Below, piece by piece: positions 11,684 to 24,620 of a DNA stretch of 64,000 nucleotides (the first letter of the stretch is position 1; each line of letters starts with the position of its first letter). The notes beneath the pieces are model-generated. The model was not told the DNA's origin and made no database searches. It saw nothing but the letters and a program-made list of their open reading frames with translations. The DNA is from Thuidium tamariscinum (lineage: Eukaryota > Streptophyta > Bryopsida > Hypnales > Thuidiaceae), in NCBI GenBank assembly GCA_947034885.2, contig OX344750.2, forward strand, positions 6,368,501-6,432,500. Reading direction: 5' to 3'. A program made the position numbers and the translations under genes.

Positions 11684-14327
11684 GTCTCGATGGAATGAAG
11701 AATGGTGGACTCATGAAAGAGTCTCGCCGGACAAACAACGTACACGATATGATAACATGATGTGAGGTACGAAAAAGATTGGCAGTGGAATCTTTTCCAT
11801 CCTGCCATTGTTGTGGACTGGCATTGGTTTTTAGACTCTGATTTAGTCCCAAGGGATCAACCATTTATTTGGGCGCTGACCCTCTTGTCTGAGCTGCCTG
11901 TTCTTAAATTTTGAGAGTTTTTTCAACGAAATTTATGTCGAAGAAAAGATTGCGTTACAAATCCAATGGTGGCAGTTTCATCAAATTCCAAGTTGAACTC
12001 TGCCTTCTGGAATGTTTTAAGAGTTGAGTGGTGTAGTGTAGTTCCCAACTCATGTTTTTTTGGTTTAGTTTGGGCATGGACTATAGGAAGACAACTAACT
12101 TATGTGACTATTGCCCACCTCAAAAAAGGGTAGATTAAAGGAGTTCAAAGAGAAGATGAGTGTGCCCATTCTTGTTTTTCTTGAAAACACTACAATCATT
12201 TTACTCACGATTGTGCATTGCAAGGTCCACCAAGAATTGTAAAAATGACCAAAATGTTGTAGAATTTCACTTGATCATTCTTGACTCTTTTGTCTTTCAC
12301 TGAGTTTTAAGAGGTCATCATTTCAAAATATTCTCACTAAGATACTCTCCTTCAAAGCTAACTTGCCCTAGTTTTCCATATAACTTCAAATTTAAGTTTC
12401 TATCAAAATGTGCAGTCAAATAATTTGAGGTTTTTCTCTAAGTTCTCAATGTCAATGTGGACTACAAGATCCTATGGTTATATATTACCTAATTTCAAGA
12501 AAAATGAGCAAATAAATTGCTCAAGTTCTTGACGGTTTGGGCCTATTCTGAAAGTATACCTCCTTTAGGTCATTTGAGGTTAAACAAAATCTCATCATGA
12601 ATTTATTCTAAATTTAGATCAATTCAAACCAACTACATATATAGTATAATTCAATGTTTGGAGAGAATTGTTCATTACTTCATTATTAGTTGGTGGAATT
12701 GGAAAAAAACTTGGTTGTAAATTTTAAACACAAAAAATGCCTTGGTAAGAAAATCTATAATTTTTTGGTTTTAAGGAATAAATTGAATCCAATACTTGAA
12801 AAAATAGTTCAATAAAAGAGTTGAGGGAAAATTGACTGTAAAATTCAAAAAAATATCTCCAAAAGTGGTGTAACCATTGCAACACTTGCAACCAACATCT
12901 TCTAGTATAATAATCATATTATAATTTTCACCTTGCCAAAATTGCATTCAAAATTCAAGAATATTTCAAAATTTTAGATGAATGCATGACCATCCCCCCA
13001 AAAGACAATATTATAGCATTGGATTGTGACATTGTACACATGACATAATCAAGATTATATTCTATTAGGAAGTGCTCCAAAGTCTATGCTCTAAAGTCTA
13101 TATTTTGAAAGATTAACATAATGACATTTCATCCAAACAATTTTTCATTCATTTAATGTTTGAATCTTTAAAAACTGTGACTATACGATTGAATAAATTT
13201 TCATATTTTTCTTGTTGGAAAATGAGGGGAGATTCCAATAGACTAAAGAATGTAATATTTGGATATTCTATTCAAAAGTTATGACAAATCAAAATTTTAT
13301 GATAGATATTCTAGAATTGTCTTTTGTCAACAATGGATACATATTGATTTAGAAGATGTTCATGTAGTGAGGATTTATTGAAGTGGCACTTATGCAATTT
13401 GGGGTATTCCTACTTTTACCCTTTAATACCTAGGCAACCTAAAAGTAGTTTTGAACGTAGGAAAAAGAGGAATAACTTGTAATCTTTGAGGAATTGGAAG
13501 TAAATTAGAATGTGGAGGTTTCTAATTTTTTTGATAGAGAATGAATTGGAACAATCTCATCTAAAAACTTGTATATAAAGATTACATACATTTATATTTA
13601 GGATGATTGCAAGAAACACTTTATGTTTTTGGCTCAAAAACACAATTTTTGGTCACAAAATTGGTAGTACAACATGATACTACCAATATCATGTGTCAAT
13701 AGTGCGCCTATAAATTTTAATTGTCGATTCAAGGTGCTTGCAGTTCTGGACCGTCAATAAGTACTATGTAGTACTATTGACTACTACAGAGAACTACTAA
13801 AGCCACTAGTAACAAAAAATAGTAGAAAAGGGGTGTGTGGATCTTTTCATTTTTTGTAATTCAAAAAGAATTCAAAGAATTCCCATGAAAAAAGCTATTT
13901 TGATAGAGAAGGTTGGCTTGCATTGCACCCAAAAATTCTTGTAGGAATTTTATTCCCTCTTCATAGCCTTTGCGCAAAGGAAGGTCACTTTGACCCCATG
14001 TGCACAACAAACAAGTTGCTATTTTCATGAAAACTCATTGTGAGTCCTTGTAATGTTACTAGACCTCCAATGTGTCCAATTAGTGGCTTCAAATTCTCAT
14101 TTTTTGGGTTAGGAATAGGACTAAAACCCCCCCAAAATGGTCAAGGTAGACACCTAATTGGGGGTAGGATAAAAAATTGGGCTTTGTAAAAAAATAGGTA
14201 CTTGCACTTGAGATGGCTTTATTTGTATGAAAATTATGTTCAAAATTATGTTTATTCTTTGTATTCATTCTTCAAAGCAAGTTGACTATATGCTTGAAAA
14301 TTTTCAAGCCATTTCAGATTGCGCAAC
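11684..14327. other. Intergenic AT-rich DNA, decayed repeat fragments
   Basis: No gene recognised. A fragment beginning GATGATTGCAAGAAACAC at about 13605 matches the end of the 4-bp-TSD transposon family. The segment 14040-14180 matches the interior of the copy at 44546-45274 in reverse orientation, suggesting a decayed member. Confidence 0.4.
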
Positions 14328-14331
14328 ATAT

Positions 14332-15066
14332 GGGCAATTGCAAGAAACACTTGTCCTATTTTCCGTCACACCTCATGTGCTGATTTGTTTTTTGGCCATA
14401 ACTTCTATGTTTTGGCTCCAAATGACTCAAGATTTATAGAGAAGATATTCATAGGTACCGTACACATTCTCTAATTTTTTTCATAATTTTCAAAAATAGT
14501 TTGATTTCAAAATAGTACTAGTGATTGAATGTCACACTTAGCAGTTTAGGGGTTTTTAGTCACTAAGGAGTACCTTTTTTTAATGATTTTGAGATGAAAT
14601 TTGGATGAGATGGTCTCCTAATAGACTTATAGCTCTCCACGTGAGGGATTTTGAGAAAAGTTATTTTTATGACGTGTAGAAGTCCACAAAGTGAGCTTCC
14701 TTCTAGTTGCATTTTGAAACATATAAAGTATTATTTTAGTGATTTTTTTGATGAATGACCATCTCCATAAAGTTGTTGCAAATGGCCACTTTTTATTTTT
14801 TGTATTTACTTATTTTTACTAATTTTTCCGAATTAAAACATGAAGGTATGTATTTTCTTGAGATTTGGCGCTTTTTAAGTTCTCCTACTTAGAGAATTTT
14901 TCTATCAATTTCCTTTAGTGAAAACCTTCATTTTAGGGGAGTATACATTATTCATATTTTTTCAAATTTTTTCAAATTAATTTTCTAATTTTAAAGTACT
15001 CCAGAAAAAGTCACGAGTACTGTAGTAAAACGCAACAAATAGGACAAGTGTTTCTTGCAATCACCC
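14332..15066. mobile_element. 735-bp transposon, 4-bp TSD ATAT (family B)
   Basis: Starts GGGCAATTGCAAGAAACAC and ends GTGTTTCTTGCAATCACCC. It is flanked by ATAT at 14328-14331 and 15067-15070. The terminal inverted repeat is close to 30 bases. An internal TTAA near 14991 is the uninterrupted counterpart of the site occupied in the 41.8-kb copy. A short open frame inside is not a recognisable transposase, so the copy is non-autonomous. Confidence 0.82.
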
Positions 15067-15099
15067 ATATAGATAAAAAATAGTTAGTAGAAAGAAGAA

Positions 15100-15640
15100 G
15101 AGAATAATTCAAAATACTAAATTGTTGACAATTTAATTATGGAATTGGAAGATGCCAATTCGAATGGTTGTAATGTTGTAATAACAACCTATATCTAATT
15201 CTTTTATTTCACCCCAAAAAATATCAAAATTTGAATAAAATACATGACTTCAAAGTTTATCTTAAAGTAGAGATTCTATAACTACCTGCAAACTACCCAC
15301 AAACAAAAACTCCTCATAACTTTCATCTCATCAATCAAAATGGAATGATTCAAAGATTTACATACATATACATAAAATAAACCAATTTCAAATTTTGATT
15401 TCAAATTTTTTTTTTTACAAAAGTCTTATAGAAGCTTGAGCTACTAGCTATATAATGAAAACTACTTATCATACAAAATAACTTTTTAACTATGAAGTCA
15501 AAAATTATGGAACTTTTTGGGCCTTAAAGCTACTCTTTGAATATATGGTTTGTTATAATTTCAAAGCATTAAAAATCCATTTGTAGTGCATTGCCCAAAA
15601 TTGCTATGTTGCCAAAAAAAACACAATTTAGGGTTTTAGG
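15100..15640 (-). mobile_element. Truncated reverse copy of the TTAA element at 18023-18967
   Basis: The reverse complement follows 18040-18545. Shared blocks are ATTGCTATGTTGCC, AATGAAAGTT-type text and ACAACATTACAACCATT. The end toward 15640 reads TTTAGGGTTTTAGG, a decayed form of the TTTAGGGGTTAA end. The other half of the element is missing. Confidence 0.6.
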
Positions 15641-16090
15641 AAATAAGCATGTATTTTCACACATAGTTGTATTTTTCAATATTGATTCAACTTTGTATGA
15701 ATCATGGATAAAATGATTTCTATACATGAAGTGAATCTTTTTATAAAGTTGCTAGTGCTACAATTATATTTGTACATATTTCATACCCTCTTCTATCCTC
15801 AATAATTCCAATAGTTAAAACAAATAAATCTATTACCACCATTATTTGTAATCTAGTTATCTTGGTGCCAACTTTAAAAGGAGAAAATATTTTCAGAGGT
15901 GTGTGCTTCTTTCACAAATCAAACTCAAGTAATATAATAATTTTTGTAAATTTCTAAAAATGGTAAGCCATAAAATTACAAAATCACTCAATAAATGTAA
16001 TCATAAATGTTCTATAAACACCCATAACCGCCTTTCTATGAATAAACCATTATATATACAATTGACACATAATTCTTTATTTGCATTAAA

Positions 16091-16340
16091 GGCCTTATTC
16101 ATTAAAATGAGACAATTTACACAATTTGAGACTTCACTCTAAAAAAATTTTAGTCATTTATCATCGAGTCAATGATAAGATGAGATTGCAACCTTTGAAC
16201 AATTAAAGGTTTTTACATGTATTATTATATTAAAGTCTCAAATTATCAAATAGACTCAAAATTAAAAAGTTATGACCATTTATCTTCGACTCTAAGATAA
16301 AATTGAGACTACACTTTGTCTCAATATAATGAATAAGGCC
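16091..16340. mobile_element. 250-bp MITE with GGCCTTATTCATTA ends
   Basis: Left end GGCCTTATTCATTAAAATG, right end ATAATGAATAAGGCC, each continuing into TGAGACAA / TTGTCTCA. Arms of about 25 bases are inverted. No unambiguous target duplication could be assigned. The interior is AT-rich without a reading frame. Confidence 0.65.
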
Positions 16341-17094
16341 TTATTAATGTATTGTTTGATTTGTTAGAAAATAAATGGATTTAGATGAATTTGTCGAGAA
16401 AATTATATTAGGGCCAAAAATAGAAGGACAATATTGCGCAATGAATTGAATTGACTTGAGTATCTTTAATCCCTAAACATCCAATCTTCTTCAAAATTGA
16501 CAATTTGAAAAAAATCATCATAAAGTACTGTTTGGAAAAATATTTTGGAATTGATATACAAATAAAAATTGTAGAGTTTGAGTTTAAGATTCCATTTATA
16601 TGATTTTATTTTCCAATGCTATCACCAATATTTTTCTACAAATTTTGAAAGGAAAAATTCAAAATTCTTTCTTAATTCAATTAGAAATAAAAAATTGTCA
16701 TTTTCAAAATTAAATTTTTTGGAATGGATTTGAAATGAGGCTCTCTTGATTTAATGATTTTTTGAAATTTTTGTGTTCTTTAAATCTACAACTTGATTTT
16801 TGCAAATCAAGTTTTGAATGAGACTCAATGCAACTTTTGAATGAGAGTCAATGCAACTTTGGCTTGGTTAACCACCTAACATGCTTCCACATAAATTTGT
16901 AATTTTAGATAAATATGTACTCTAGTAACACCAAATCCAACCCTTAGATAGAACAACTTCATATTCAAAAAGAAAACTAATTTTCAATTTGTTCATGGTC
17001 TAGAAATTGGGCATTGGACTGCTTTAGACTTAACAAAAGAAGTTAATCCTTCAAGGCTGTAACTATTTTGGTTAGAACAAAATTAAAAACAAAA

Positions 17095-17380
17095 ATGGTG
17101 GATTTCATTAAAATGGTGGTATTCTATATGCCATTTTTTAGACTACGTGGTCTAAACTAAATACTAACATCTAGGACTTATATAGATTTTTAGGCATCTA
17201 TGAAACATATAGATTTCAAACCGTGCGGTCTGAAACATCTTGAACTGGTATAGATTTCAGACATCTTTAAAATATATGAATATCAAAAATCTATGAAAGG
17301 TTTAGATTTTAAACCATGCAGTCTGTATTGTAAAAAGTGTCAAAGTAATAGAATACTACCATTTTAATAAAATTTGCCAT
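17095..17380. mobile_element. MITE with about 30-bp terminal inverted repeats
   Basis: Arms at 17095-17127 and 17348-17380 are complementary around CATTAAAATGGTGGTATTCT / AGAATACTACCATTTTAAT. The interior carries three variants of a short motif, AAACCGTGCGGTCTG, AAACCATGCAGTCTG and a third with ACGTGGTCT. No coding capacity. Confidence 0.6.
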
Positions 17381-18022
17381 AAAATCTCTAGTACTGTAAA
17401 GTAAACTTAGTTGATTTTGTCAACCTATTTTATGTCCCAATTTGATTAAAAAAAACATCCAAATCCATTCTTTTTCTAACAAAATCATTACATTAACTGC
17501 TTAAAGACAAGATCCATTGTTAATTAGTCAAACATCATGTCCAAGTTGGATTTAGCCTATTAGATTGTATGTAAATATCAATCCAACAATTTTATTATTT
17601 TCATTGCAAAGATTAAAAACCAATAAGAAAAAATAGAAAAAAAAAATCTAGATTATTTGAAATTCTCTCAAGACATTCAAGTAGCAATGAAGATTAGTGT
17701 AAAAAATTTTCAATTGATTATTTCATTTTTACACCCATACAACTTCAACAAAGATCTTGAAGCCAAATTTGACTATCAAACCAAATTTATCTTTTTATTT
17801 AATAAATGTACAAATTTTTGATATTTTTTGATAGTAGAAAATTGTAATCTCTACTAATTCTATTTTATTTCAAGTTTTTTGATGAAAAAAAAATCAAATT
17901 TTTGTGATTATTTTAAGTTAAAGGTGAAAATTAAATTATATAATTTATAATATATGATAGAACAATAAGAAATTTTTACCTTTAGTATTGGTTAGAATGG
18001 AAAACTTAATTTTGTAATTTAA

Positions 18023-18967
18023 CCCCTAAATGCCCAAACTGCGTTTTTTTGGCAACATAGCAATTTTGGGCAGCTCACTATAAATGGAGTTTTTATTTTT
18101 TTTCTTTGAAATTTTCACACCACGTGTGTCTAAGGAGTAGCTTTAAGGCCCAACAATTTTCATAACTTTTGACAACATGAATACAAAGTTATTGCATGAT
18201 ATGTGATTTTTTTTACTTAGCGGGCACCCCAGGCAGCTGAAAAAACTTCTTCAAAAATCACTTTTTCTAAAATTTGAAATTTGAAATTTTTTCTTTAGAT
18301 TTTTATCTACTTGGAAAGCTTTTAATTATTCCAATTTGGTTTGTGAAATGAAAGTTGTGGGAGTTTTAGTTTGAAGGTAGTTTGTGGGAAGTTATGGAAT
18401 CTCTACTCCAAAATAAACTTTGAAGTCCATTATTTTACTCAATTTTTAATATTTTTGAAAAAAAATAAACACATTAGGTAAATATTGTCTATTACAACAT
18501 TACAACCATTGAGATTGGAAACTTTCAATTTCAAAAATTAATTATTACTATTTTACTATTTTGATTCATTTTCTACCTCTTTCTACGTACTAATTGTTTT
18601 CTACATGTTGTACAACTCCAAATGATTTGAAATTTTGTATGCATGTAGCTAACTTGACTAAAGGAATGAATTGAAAGAGTAAATACCATTTTGGACTTTT
18701 TTTCATACAAAAGTGAGCTACTGAAGTGCAGCTGCCCGGATTTTCGTAGGGACAAAAAAAGCATTTTTGACAATTCAAACACTATTATCTTGCAATCTAT
18801 ACGGTGGAAATTTCTGAAATTTTTTCCACATATTCTCAAACTAGTTTATTATAAGATCCTATGGTTACATTTGTCTTAAGATGTTTTAAAAAAAATATTT
18901 TGGTCTTGTACTAAAAGTGGCAGTTTTGGAGTGTTTTTGGCAAAACATAGTCAAATACATTCAGGGG
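18023..18967 (+). mobile_element. 945-bp TTAA-flanked element, uninterrupted copy
   Basis: Begins CCCCTAAATGCCCAAAC after TTAA (18019-18022) and ends ACATTCAGGGG before TTAA (18968-18971). It is the uninterrupted counterpart of the 42484-45996 insertion: its left half matches 42484-42910 and its right half matches 45480-45996. There is no transposase frame. The class is most like piggyBac, or Kolobok, by target site. Confidence 0.75.
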
Positions 18968-18971
18968 TTAA

Positions 18972-20640
18972 ATAGAAAATCCATTTTAAAAGGAAAAAAT
19001 ATAAATGATAAACACAACATATTTTGTTTGTTGGATTATAATACATGAAGCTTGCAATTGCAATAATTCTTTAAATTAAAAAAAAAAATTAAGCTTCAAG
19101 ATGAAGTAGAAAAAGAATTTGTCAAGCTTCATTTTCTTAGTTTAAGTCAAACACCTCAAATGGATATATTGAAAGTTAAAATCAAGGTTGACCAAGGCAC
19201 ATTTACTTTTTGGATGTGAAAACCTTTAGGACTTTTGGCTAAGAAGGAGAATATGGTGATCCTATAATGGTGTATACTCAAATATTATTGTATGCATAGA
19301 AAGGTGATTATGGATTGTATCCAAGACATACATAACTATATCCAATGAACCATTTTGTAATTTCAAAGTAGACCACTTCAAAAATTCACAAAAATTATAA
19401 TTTTAATTAGACAATTGTAACTCCATTTGTGTAAATTCATGGAACAAGAAAACCCCATTGAAATATATTTGTCCCTTTGGGAGTAGGCCCCAAAATATTC
19501 AGATTGCAAGTTAGGGCAATATACAATAGGCTTGCTACTTTATTGATGAAATATTAGATATATCTCTAATATTGAGATTCCAACATTTCTCAAGCACAAA
19601 TCAATTTGGGACCCCTTTCATGAGCTTTTAGTCCTAATTTAAAAAAAAAGAAAAACACACATTCTAGCTTTGGTTGGAAATATGTCAATTTATAGGTTGG
19701 CTATGAGTTTCTACCTTAACCCATAGCTGAATATACAATGCACGTTCAATTTTACATTATACTTTAGATGTGTACAAAGTCCATAGAATTCTTCTACCAA
19801 GTTCACTATAAAGATCCTACAATGCATGAGACATTGTTTGATTTCTCTTCACATCAGATAGTCAGGGGCAAGGAAATATCGTAATCGTAACATCAATGTT
19901 TTTTATGGTAGCTTTGAAAACATTGATGTCAAGATTACGATAATTCAATGTTTTCTATTCTGACAACTCATCAAGAATTACCGTAATCTTAACCCCTAAA
20001 CACCACCGGCATCATTTTGTAACATTTGCATGATCAAAAGTATCTCTAGAGAGAGATCAAAAGCATTTTTTCATCCATTATTTGCTTATTGACTTTTTAT
20101 GGAGGGTTATGAAGAATACCTAATTTAGTTGGTAGTCTTGCTAGTGTGTATGAGGAGTTAAGAAAACAAATGGCAAAATTTGCTATTCAATGTACTTTGC
20201 TCCTCCCTCTAAATCTGAAATTTCTCCTTGAAAATGACATTTTCTAAGTTTGAGCCCAATTAACAAAATGAAGGCCATGCACTCTAGTTTCTAATCCAAT
20301 TTGAATTTTTCAGAAATTCATAATATTGAATAATTTATTGCAATTTGAACTCCGGATGTATTTTCAATGTCCATTGTGTTCTAGTTACAGGACATAGAAT
20401 TTCGGAGTTTACCAAGATGATTGTCAATGTAATGTACACATGGTGAAATTTTCACTTTTTTTTTGGAATACTTTTTCTATATGATGTGATTTTTTCTTCA
20501 TTCTTCCTTCAAAAATTCTCACAAAAATCAATTTTCCTCTATAAAATTTAATTTTCTTGTGAAGTACAGAAGACATGCCACTTCATCTCTGAAAAATAAA
20601 TGTAAAATTTTCTTACATATTACTTCAGAAATGGCAACGA
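18972..20640. other. Intergenic AT-rich DNA, repeat C fragment in reverse
   Basis: About 20200-20400 is the reverse complement of part of repeat C (2160-2330), sharing CAATTTGAACT-type text and ACAAAATGAAGG. A pair of related segments around AAAACATTGATG lies at 19890-19985, next to TTAACCCCTAAACACC at 19988. No gene recognised. Confidence 0.35.
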
Positions 20641-21788
20641 CCTGAGTGACGGGCATTGAGGCCTGAAACCACTGGTTTCAGGTCCGGCGATTCGGGGTTA
20701 ATGGTTTATCCGTCTTCCAGACGTGAAATGGGGGAGAAAAATGCGAAGATAAAGCAATCAGAGTTCGCCTGGGTTTCCACAACCACACATCAACAGAACA
20801 GAAAACACTGAGAGGACTTGTGCGCATTCGGAGTCTGAATTTCGATGAAGAAACCCCCACAATTACCTGCATCAACTGTACCAACAACTCCAAGCCACCT
20901 CTGACGAATCTACAGAGCATCCGGGAAGCTTTGAGTGCACACAACGATTGATACAAACGTTACAAAGGAAGGACGATGTTTCAAAAGCTAATTGAAGTTG
21001 TGACCATAACACAGACCCGTCAACTCAGTACTAGAGCCTAGCGTAAGCACAACTCCTAAATCAACTAGTTAAGGACACCTAGCTCTGGACGATGACGATG
21101 ACCTTCACCTCCAAAGTTTCTCTGAAAGCTTTCGGTACGTCTCTGAAGATGTACTCCCGTCGACACACGATTGTAAATTCATATAAGTCACTTCTGAATG
21201 GATAAATCAATCCGATGAAGTATCCATTCAAAAGCGACGTATACAACTTGACAACCGTGCTCACGGACAAGCGTCGACGGTTTCTCTACACTCTACTTCA
21301 AGTTCTCACAAGCGACTCGCGGATCACCATGCCTATCTCAACGAAATCTCAAAACCAAACCGAAAAATAGCGAGAACTCTGATATTACATCGGAACTATG
21401 AAGGAATCGAGCACTGCGATGAAACGGAGATCAGTTCTAAAAGATACAACACAAGAAAAAGAGACACTCTCTTGCGAGGAAGGAGGTAGAATATATGCGC
21501 GGTAAAGGCCGGCGGGGTTCACTCCGGTTCACAAAACTTAGGGTTTCATCCAGTAGATGAATGTGTTCATCCGATGGTCAGGTATAACGAAAAAGAGAAG
21601 GAAAGAAGACGTAACCTAAAGAAAATGAATTAGAAAGACAGAAAGACGGAGTCCTTCAGCAGAAGCGTTCTACTTCACTGCGTCGGTAGGATGCGCGATC
21701 GGAGAAGCTGGAATGGCGATGGCAGTGATCTTCGTGATGTCGTGTTAGAGCTTGATCGAAAGATTGAGTAATTTTTTCAGAATTGAAA
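20641..21788 (+). promoter_or_regulatory. Upstream region and probable 5' UTR of the CCDC22 gene
   Basis: Composition rises to near-genic levels from about 20640 up to the ATG at 21789, with CpG and a TAGGGTTT box near 21539. Minus-strand frames in it (for example 20678-20956) match nothing I recognise. It may contain the leader or a divergent promoter, but no transcription start can be fixed. Confidence 0.35.
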
Positions 21789-24055
21789 ATGGACGATGCG
21801 CAACAGATTGTGTTGGTGGCGTTGGAACAAGCAGGGATTGCAGTTCCAGACGCAGCCAAAGCAGGGAACGAGCTTCTGAGCTCCAGCTCGCTCGTCAGCA
21901 TCTGCTCCCAAGCGGTGAATTCCTTGCTTTCCAATCGTGAAAATGGCGGATCCGGCCACGTTCTTCCCACGAGTCTCCCCTCAGGCACAGCGGAGCGGTT
22001 TCGAATTTGCACGGATTTAGCTGGTGCCGTCAAACTGCTTGGATACCGAGCCGACCTCAGTTTTCACCAATTTCTGTACCCCTCCCTCAAAGACACGCAC
22101 AATTTGTTGCGTTTTCTTCTGGACAAGCTGTCCAAGTCGGTGCCATCGACATCTTCCTCACAAGGTTCGAGGATTCGCAAGTCGCGGACGTTTGGGGGTG
22201 CTTCAACGCGCATGGTAGTGGACGCATTGACGAAAGCGTACGGGGATTCACACACTGGTGAGGGTGGCTTGAGAGAGCTTTCGCGGTTCCAGAGTTGCGT
22301 CCTTCGAACTTCCGTCGTGAAAACCGTCGACGGAGTTGCTGTTGTGAGGCCGACGCTTGTGACGCTGCAGGCGAAGCCGCGACAGTCGCTCCTCCCGTCG
22401 TTGCTGGAGCTCAATGGGAAGGATGCAATTAGGGCAGGGTCAAAGGGTTTGGACGACCAGAGGGTTAGTGGAGATGGCGATATAACCCTAACGAGCCATG
22501 GCGAGTTTCTGCCGCAGCAATTGTCTGCGGGGACTTCCAATCAGCTACGTCTCTTCGATGGCAATCAGGTAACCAGTCCTCTTTTCGTGATCCCACAATT
22601 TGGGCAATCAAAAATTAGGTTAACTCATCAGCAAATGGAAGTGAATCGTAGAATAACAGATTTTTAAAGTTGAAAAACGTCCGAAACCTAATGCACAGTC
22701 ACGGAGTTGGCGAACCTTCTCACTTTCCAGCTCACCTTCAATGTAGAGCATTTTTCCAACGGTTTTCAATTGCATCCGAGATCTTGTAGCATTTGGAACA
22801 CGGGATTTTGAAACAGAACAGACTGTAAATCTGGAGAATATGTTCGTTCTTTTTAACAATTAGCTAATGTTGACACTAGTCTAACCCTTCAGTGGGCATC
22901 CTTGAAGCATTGACCCCTCATTGCTTGCTTCAAAGAACTCTTCAACTTGCATTGGCTACTTGAGCTTGGTTCCAGATGTGGAGACGATCTGCTTTTCGTT
23001 TTTAGTCTTTCTTTTCAGTGCTAAATCGAAGTCATGCATCTTGAAGAGTGTCGTTATTTAAACGTATACTTACCTAAATTCTCGTGTCGATGGTGTATCA
23101 GGACGCAGAGGTCGAAAAGGATGGAAGTAAGACCGCTGAAGCCTTATTGCAGGAGCAGGTGAGGGAGCTTCAATCCCAGGCGGACAGAATGGAAACCGAA
23201 GTGCAATCCATTCATGGCCGTATCTCTCTCCTCAAGCAGGATCACGACTCCAAAGACGAGGACATTCAACAAGCGGAATCCGAAATTGCTGTTCTCCGAG
23301 AGGCAGTCCGTCTCGCATTGGATCCCTCAACAGATGCCGTTTCTGATTTGCGAGAGCAAGTCTCGCAGGGTGAGCACCACATGGCTTCCTTACAAGCCGA
23401 ATGGGAATCCGTGAGGCGGCCATTGGAGGAGAAGAAGACCGAGTTGGAGCAAAACACAATGACCACGGAAGGAGACTTGATTTCGAAAACGAAGAAACTC
23501 AAGGAGACTCGACACCTATTGCAGAAATTCACGGAGAAGCTGCGTGTGCGAGAAGAGCAGGCATGGACAATGGAATCTGAGTTGAAAGAGATTTCCTCCC
23601 GAGCCAAACGATCCTCGTACGTGCATCGCATCACTGAGCTTGTGAAGAACAGTCAAAAGCAGGAGACCGACATTGCGAAGATCATCACGGACACGCGGGT
23701 GTTGCAACGGGACAGCAATGCCACGAATGATCGGTTACGTCGGACGTACGCGCTTGTTGATGAGCTTGTGTTCCGTGACGCCAAGAAGGACCCCGTGTGT
23801 CGCCAGTCATACCGGCAATTGACCACCATTCATGAGACTTTTGCTGATATTGTGGACAAAGTGCTGGAGATGGACAAGACGGGGAGGGAGATTGCTGAAT
23901 TGCAAGCGCAGCTGGAGGAGCTGCAGAAATCCTCACTTGATGTGCAGAGCGTTCAGGCTGATGTTGACGCTGTTGCTGTTGAAACTCTGGCTCTTGAGAG
24001 GCGCCTTGCTCGTGTGCAAGCTTCCTCGCATCACAATATCCTTGTGTCAGCCTGA
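21789..24055 (+). CDS. CCDC22: CCDC22 homologue, Commander/CCC complex subunit (2 exons)
   Basis: Exon 1 is 21789-22568 (donor GTAACC) and exon 2 is 23102-24055 (acceptor TATCAG). The junction is in phase 0 and gives 577 residues, near the animal protein's length. Residues 1-110 resemble the NDC80/NUF2-type calponin-homology domain of CCDC22 (MDDAQQIVLVALEQAG at the start, then FLYPS near residue 95). The middle is variable and the C-terminal half is coiled coil. The block VDELVFRDAKKD near residue 480 is a hallmark of the family. In animals CCDC22 pairs with CCDC93 and binds COMMD proteins to recycle endosomal cargo; the plant role is not established. The start is the ATG after a pyrimidine-rich leader. 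The frame opens slightly upstream only with non-ATG codons. Confidence 0.88.
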
Positions 24056-24089
24056 GTCAATTCTTTCCTTTTTAGGGTTCTCATTGCAA

Positions 24090-24620
24090 GTTCATGGCTA
24101 GGAATTGGTGTTGCAGGTGTATGATATTAGTGGGTTTGGGAGGAGTTTAGGAAGCAAAAGGTGCAATGGGAAGACCAATAGTGCTGGGTAGTTTGATTCT
24201 TCTTTTCATTCTCTAGTTAGAGGCATTTTGAGTTCTCGACTATGAACTGGTGTTGCGAGTGTATGATATTAGTGAGTTCAGGAGTGGTTTAGGAGGCAAG
24301 AGGTTTCCAACATTGGAATGGGAGGTTCAGTAATGGTGCACGCTTTGAAACTGCATTATCTCTCTATTCTCATAACAGGGAGATTAGTTTGCAGGATGAA
24401 GTTCAGTTATCGATGTTGCAAGTCATTATCGATCTCCTTGAGGTGGGTGACAACTATCCAACAAAAGTCTTGGCCTTGGTCGTGGTCTCGTTCTAGTTCT
24501 ACAAGCGTATCAATTGCGGGTTTCAGGTTAGTTTAAGAGGCAGAAAGCTCAGCTTTGAGTGCTTTCAATGTTGGAATTGGAGGACCAATACGTGGGGGCA
24601 AAAATGGTGGCTACTTCAAA
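24090..24620 (+). repeat. Degenerate threefold tandem repeat after CCDC22
   Basis: Three imperfect units (about 24095, 24232 and 24476) share the order GGTGTTG, GTATGATATTAGTG, GTTTAGGAGGCA and AATTGGAGGACCAATA, with decreasing fidelity. They lie immediately 3' of the stop and may fall in the 3' UTR. No reading frame is conserved among units. Confidence 0.5.

Noticed and set aside
14227-14439. A 70-residue frame at the left end of the 14-kb transposon
   Set aside because: It crosses the element boundary and does not resemble a transposase.
22064-22540. A 158-codon minus-strand frame
   Set aside because: It is a shadow of CCDC22 exon 1, whose plus-strand translation carries the family domain.
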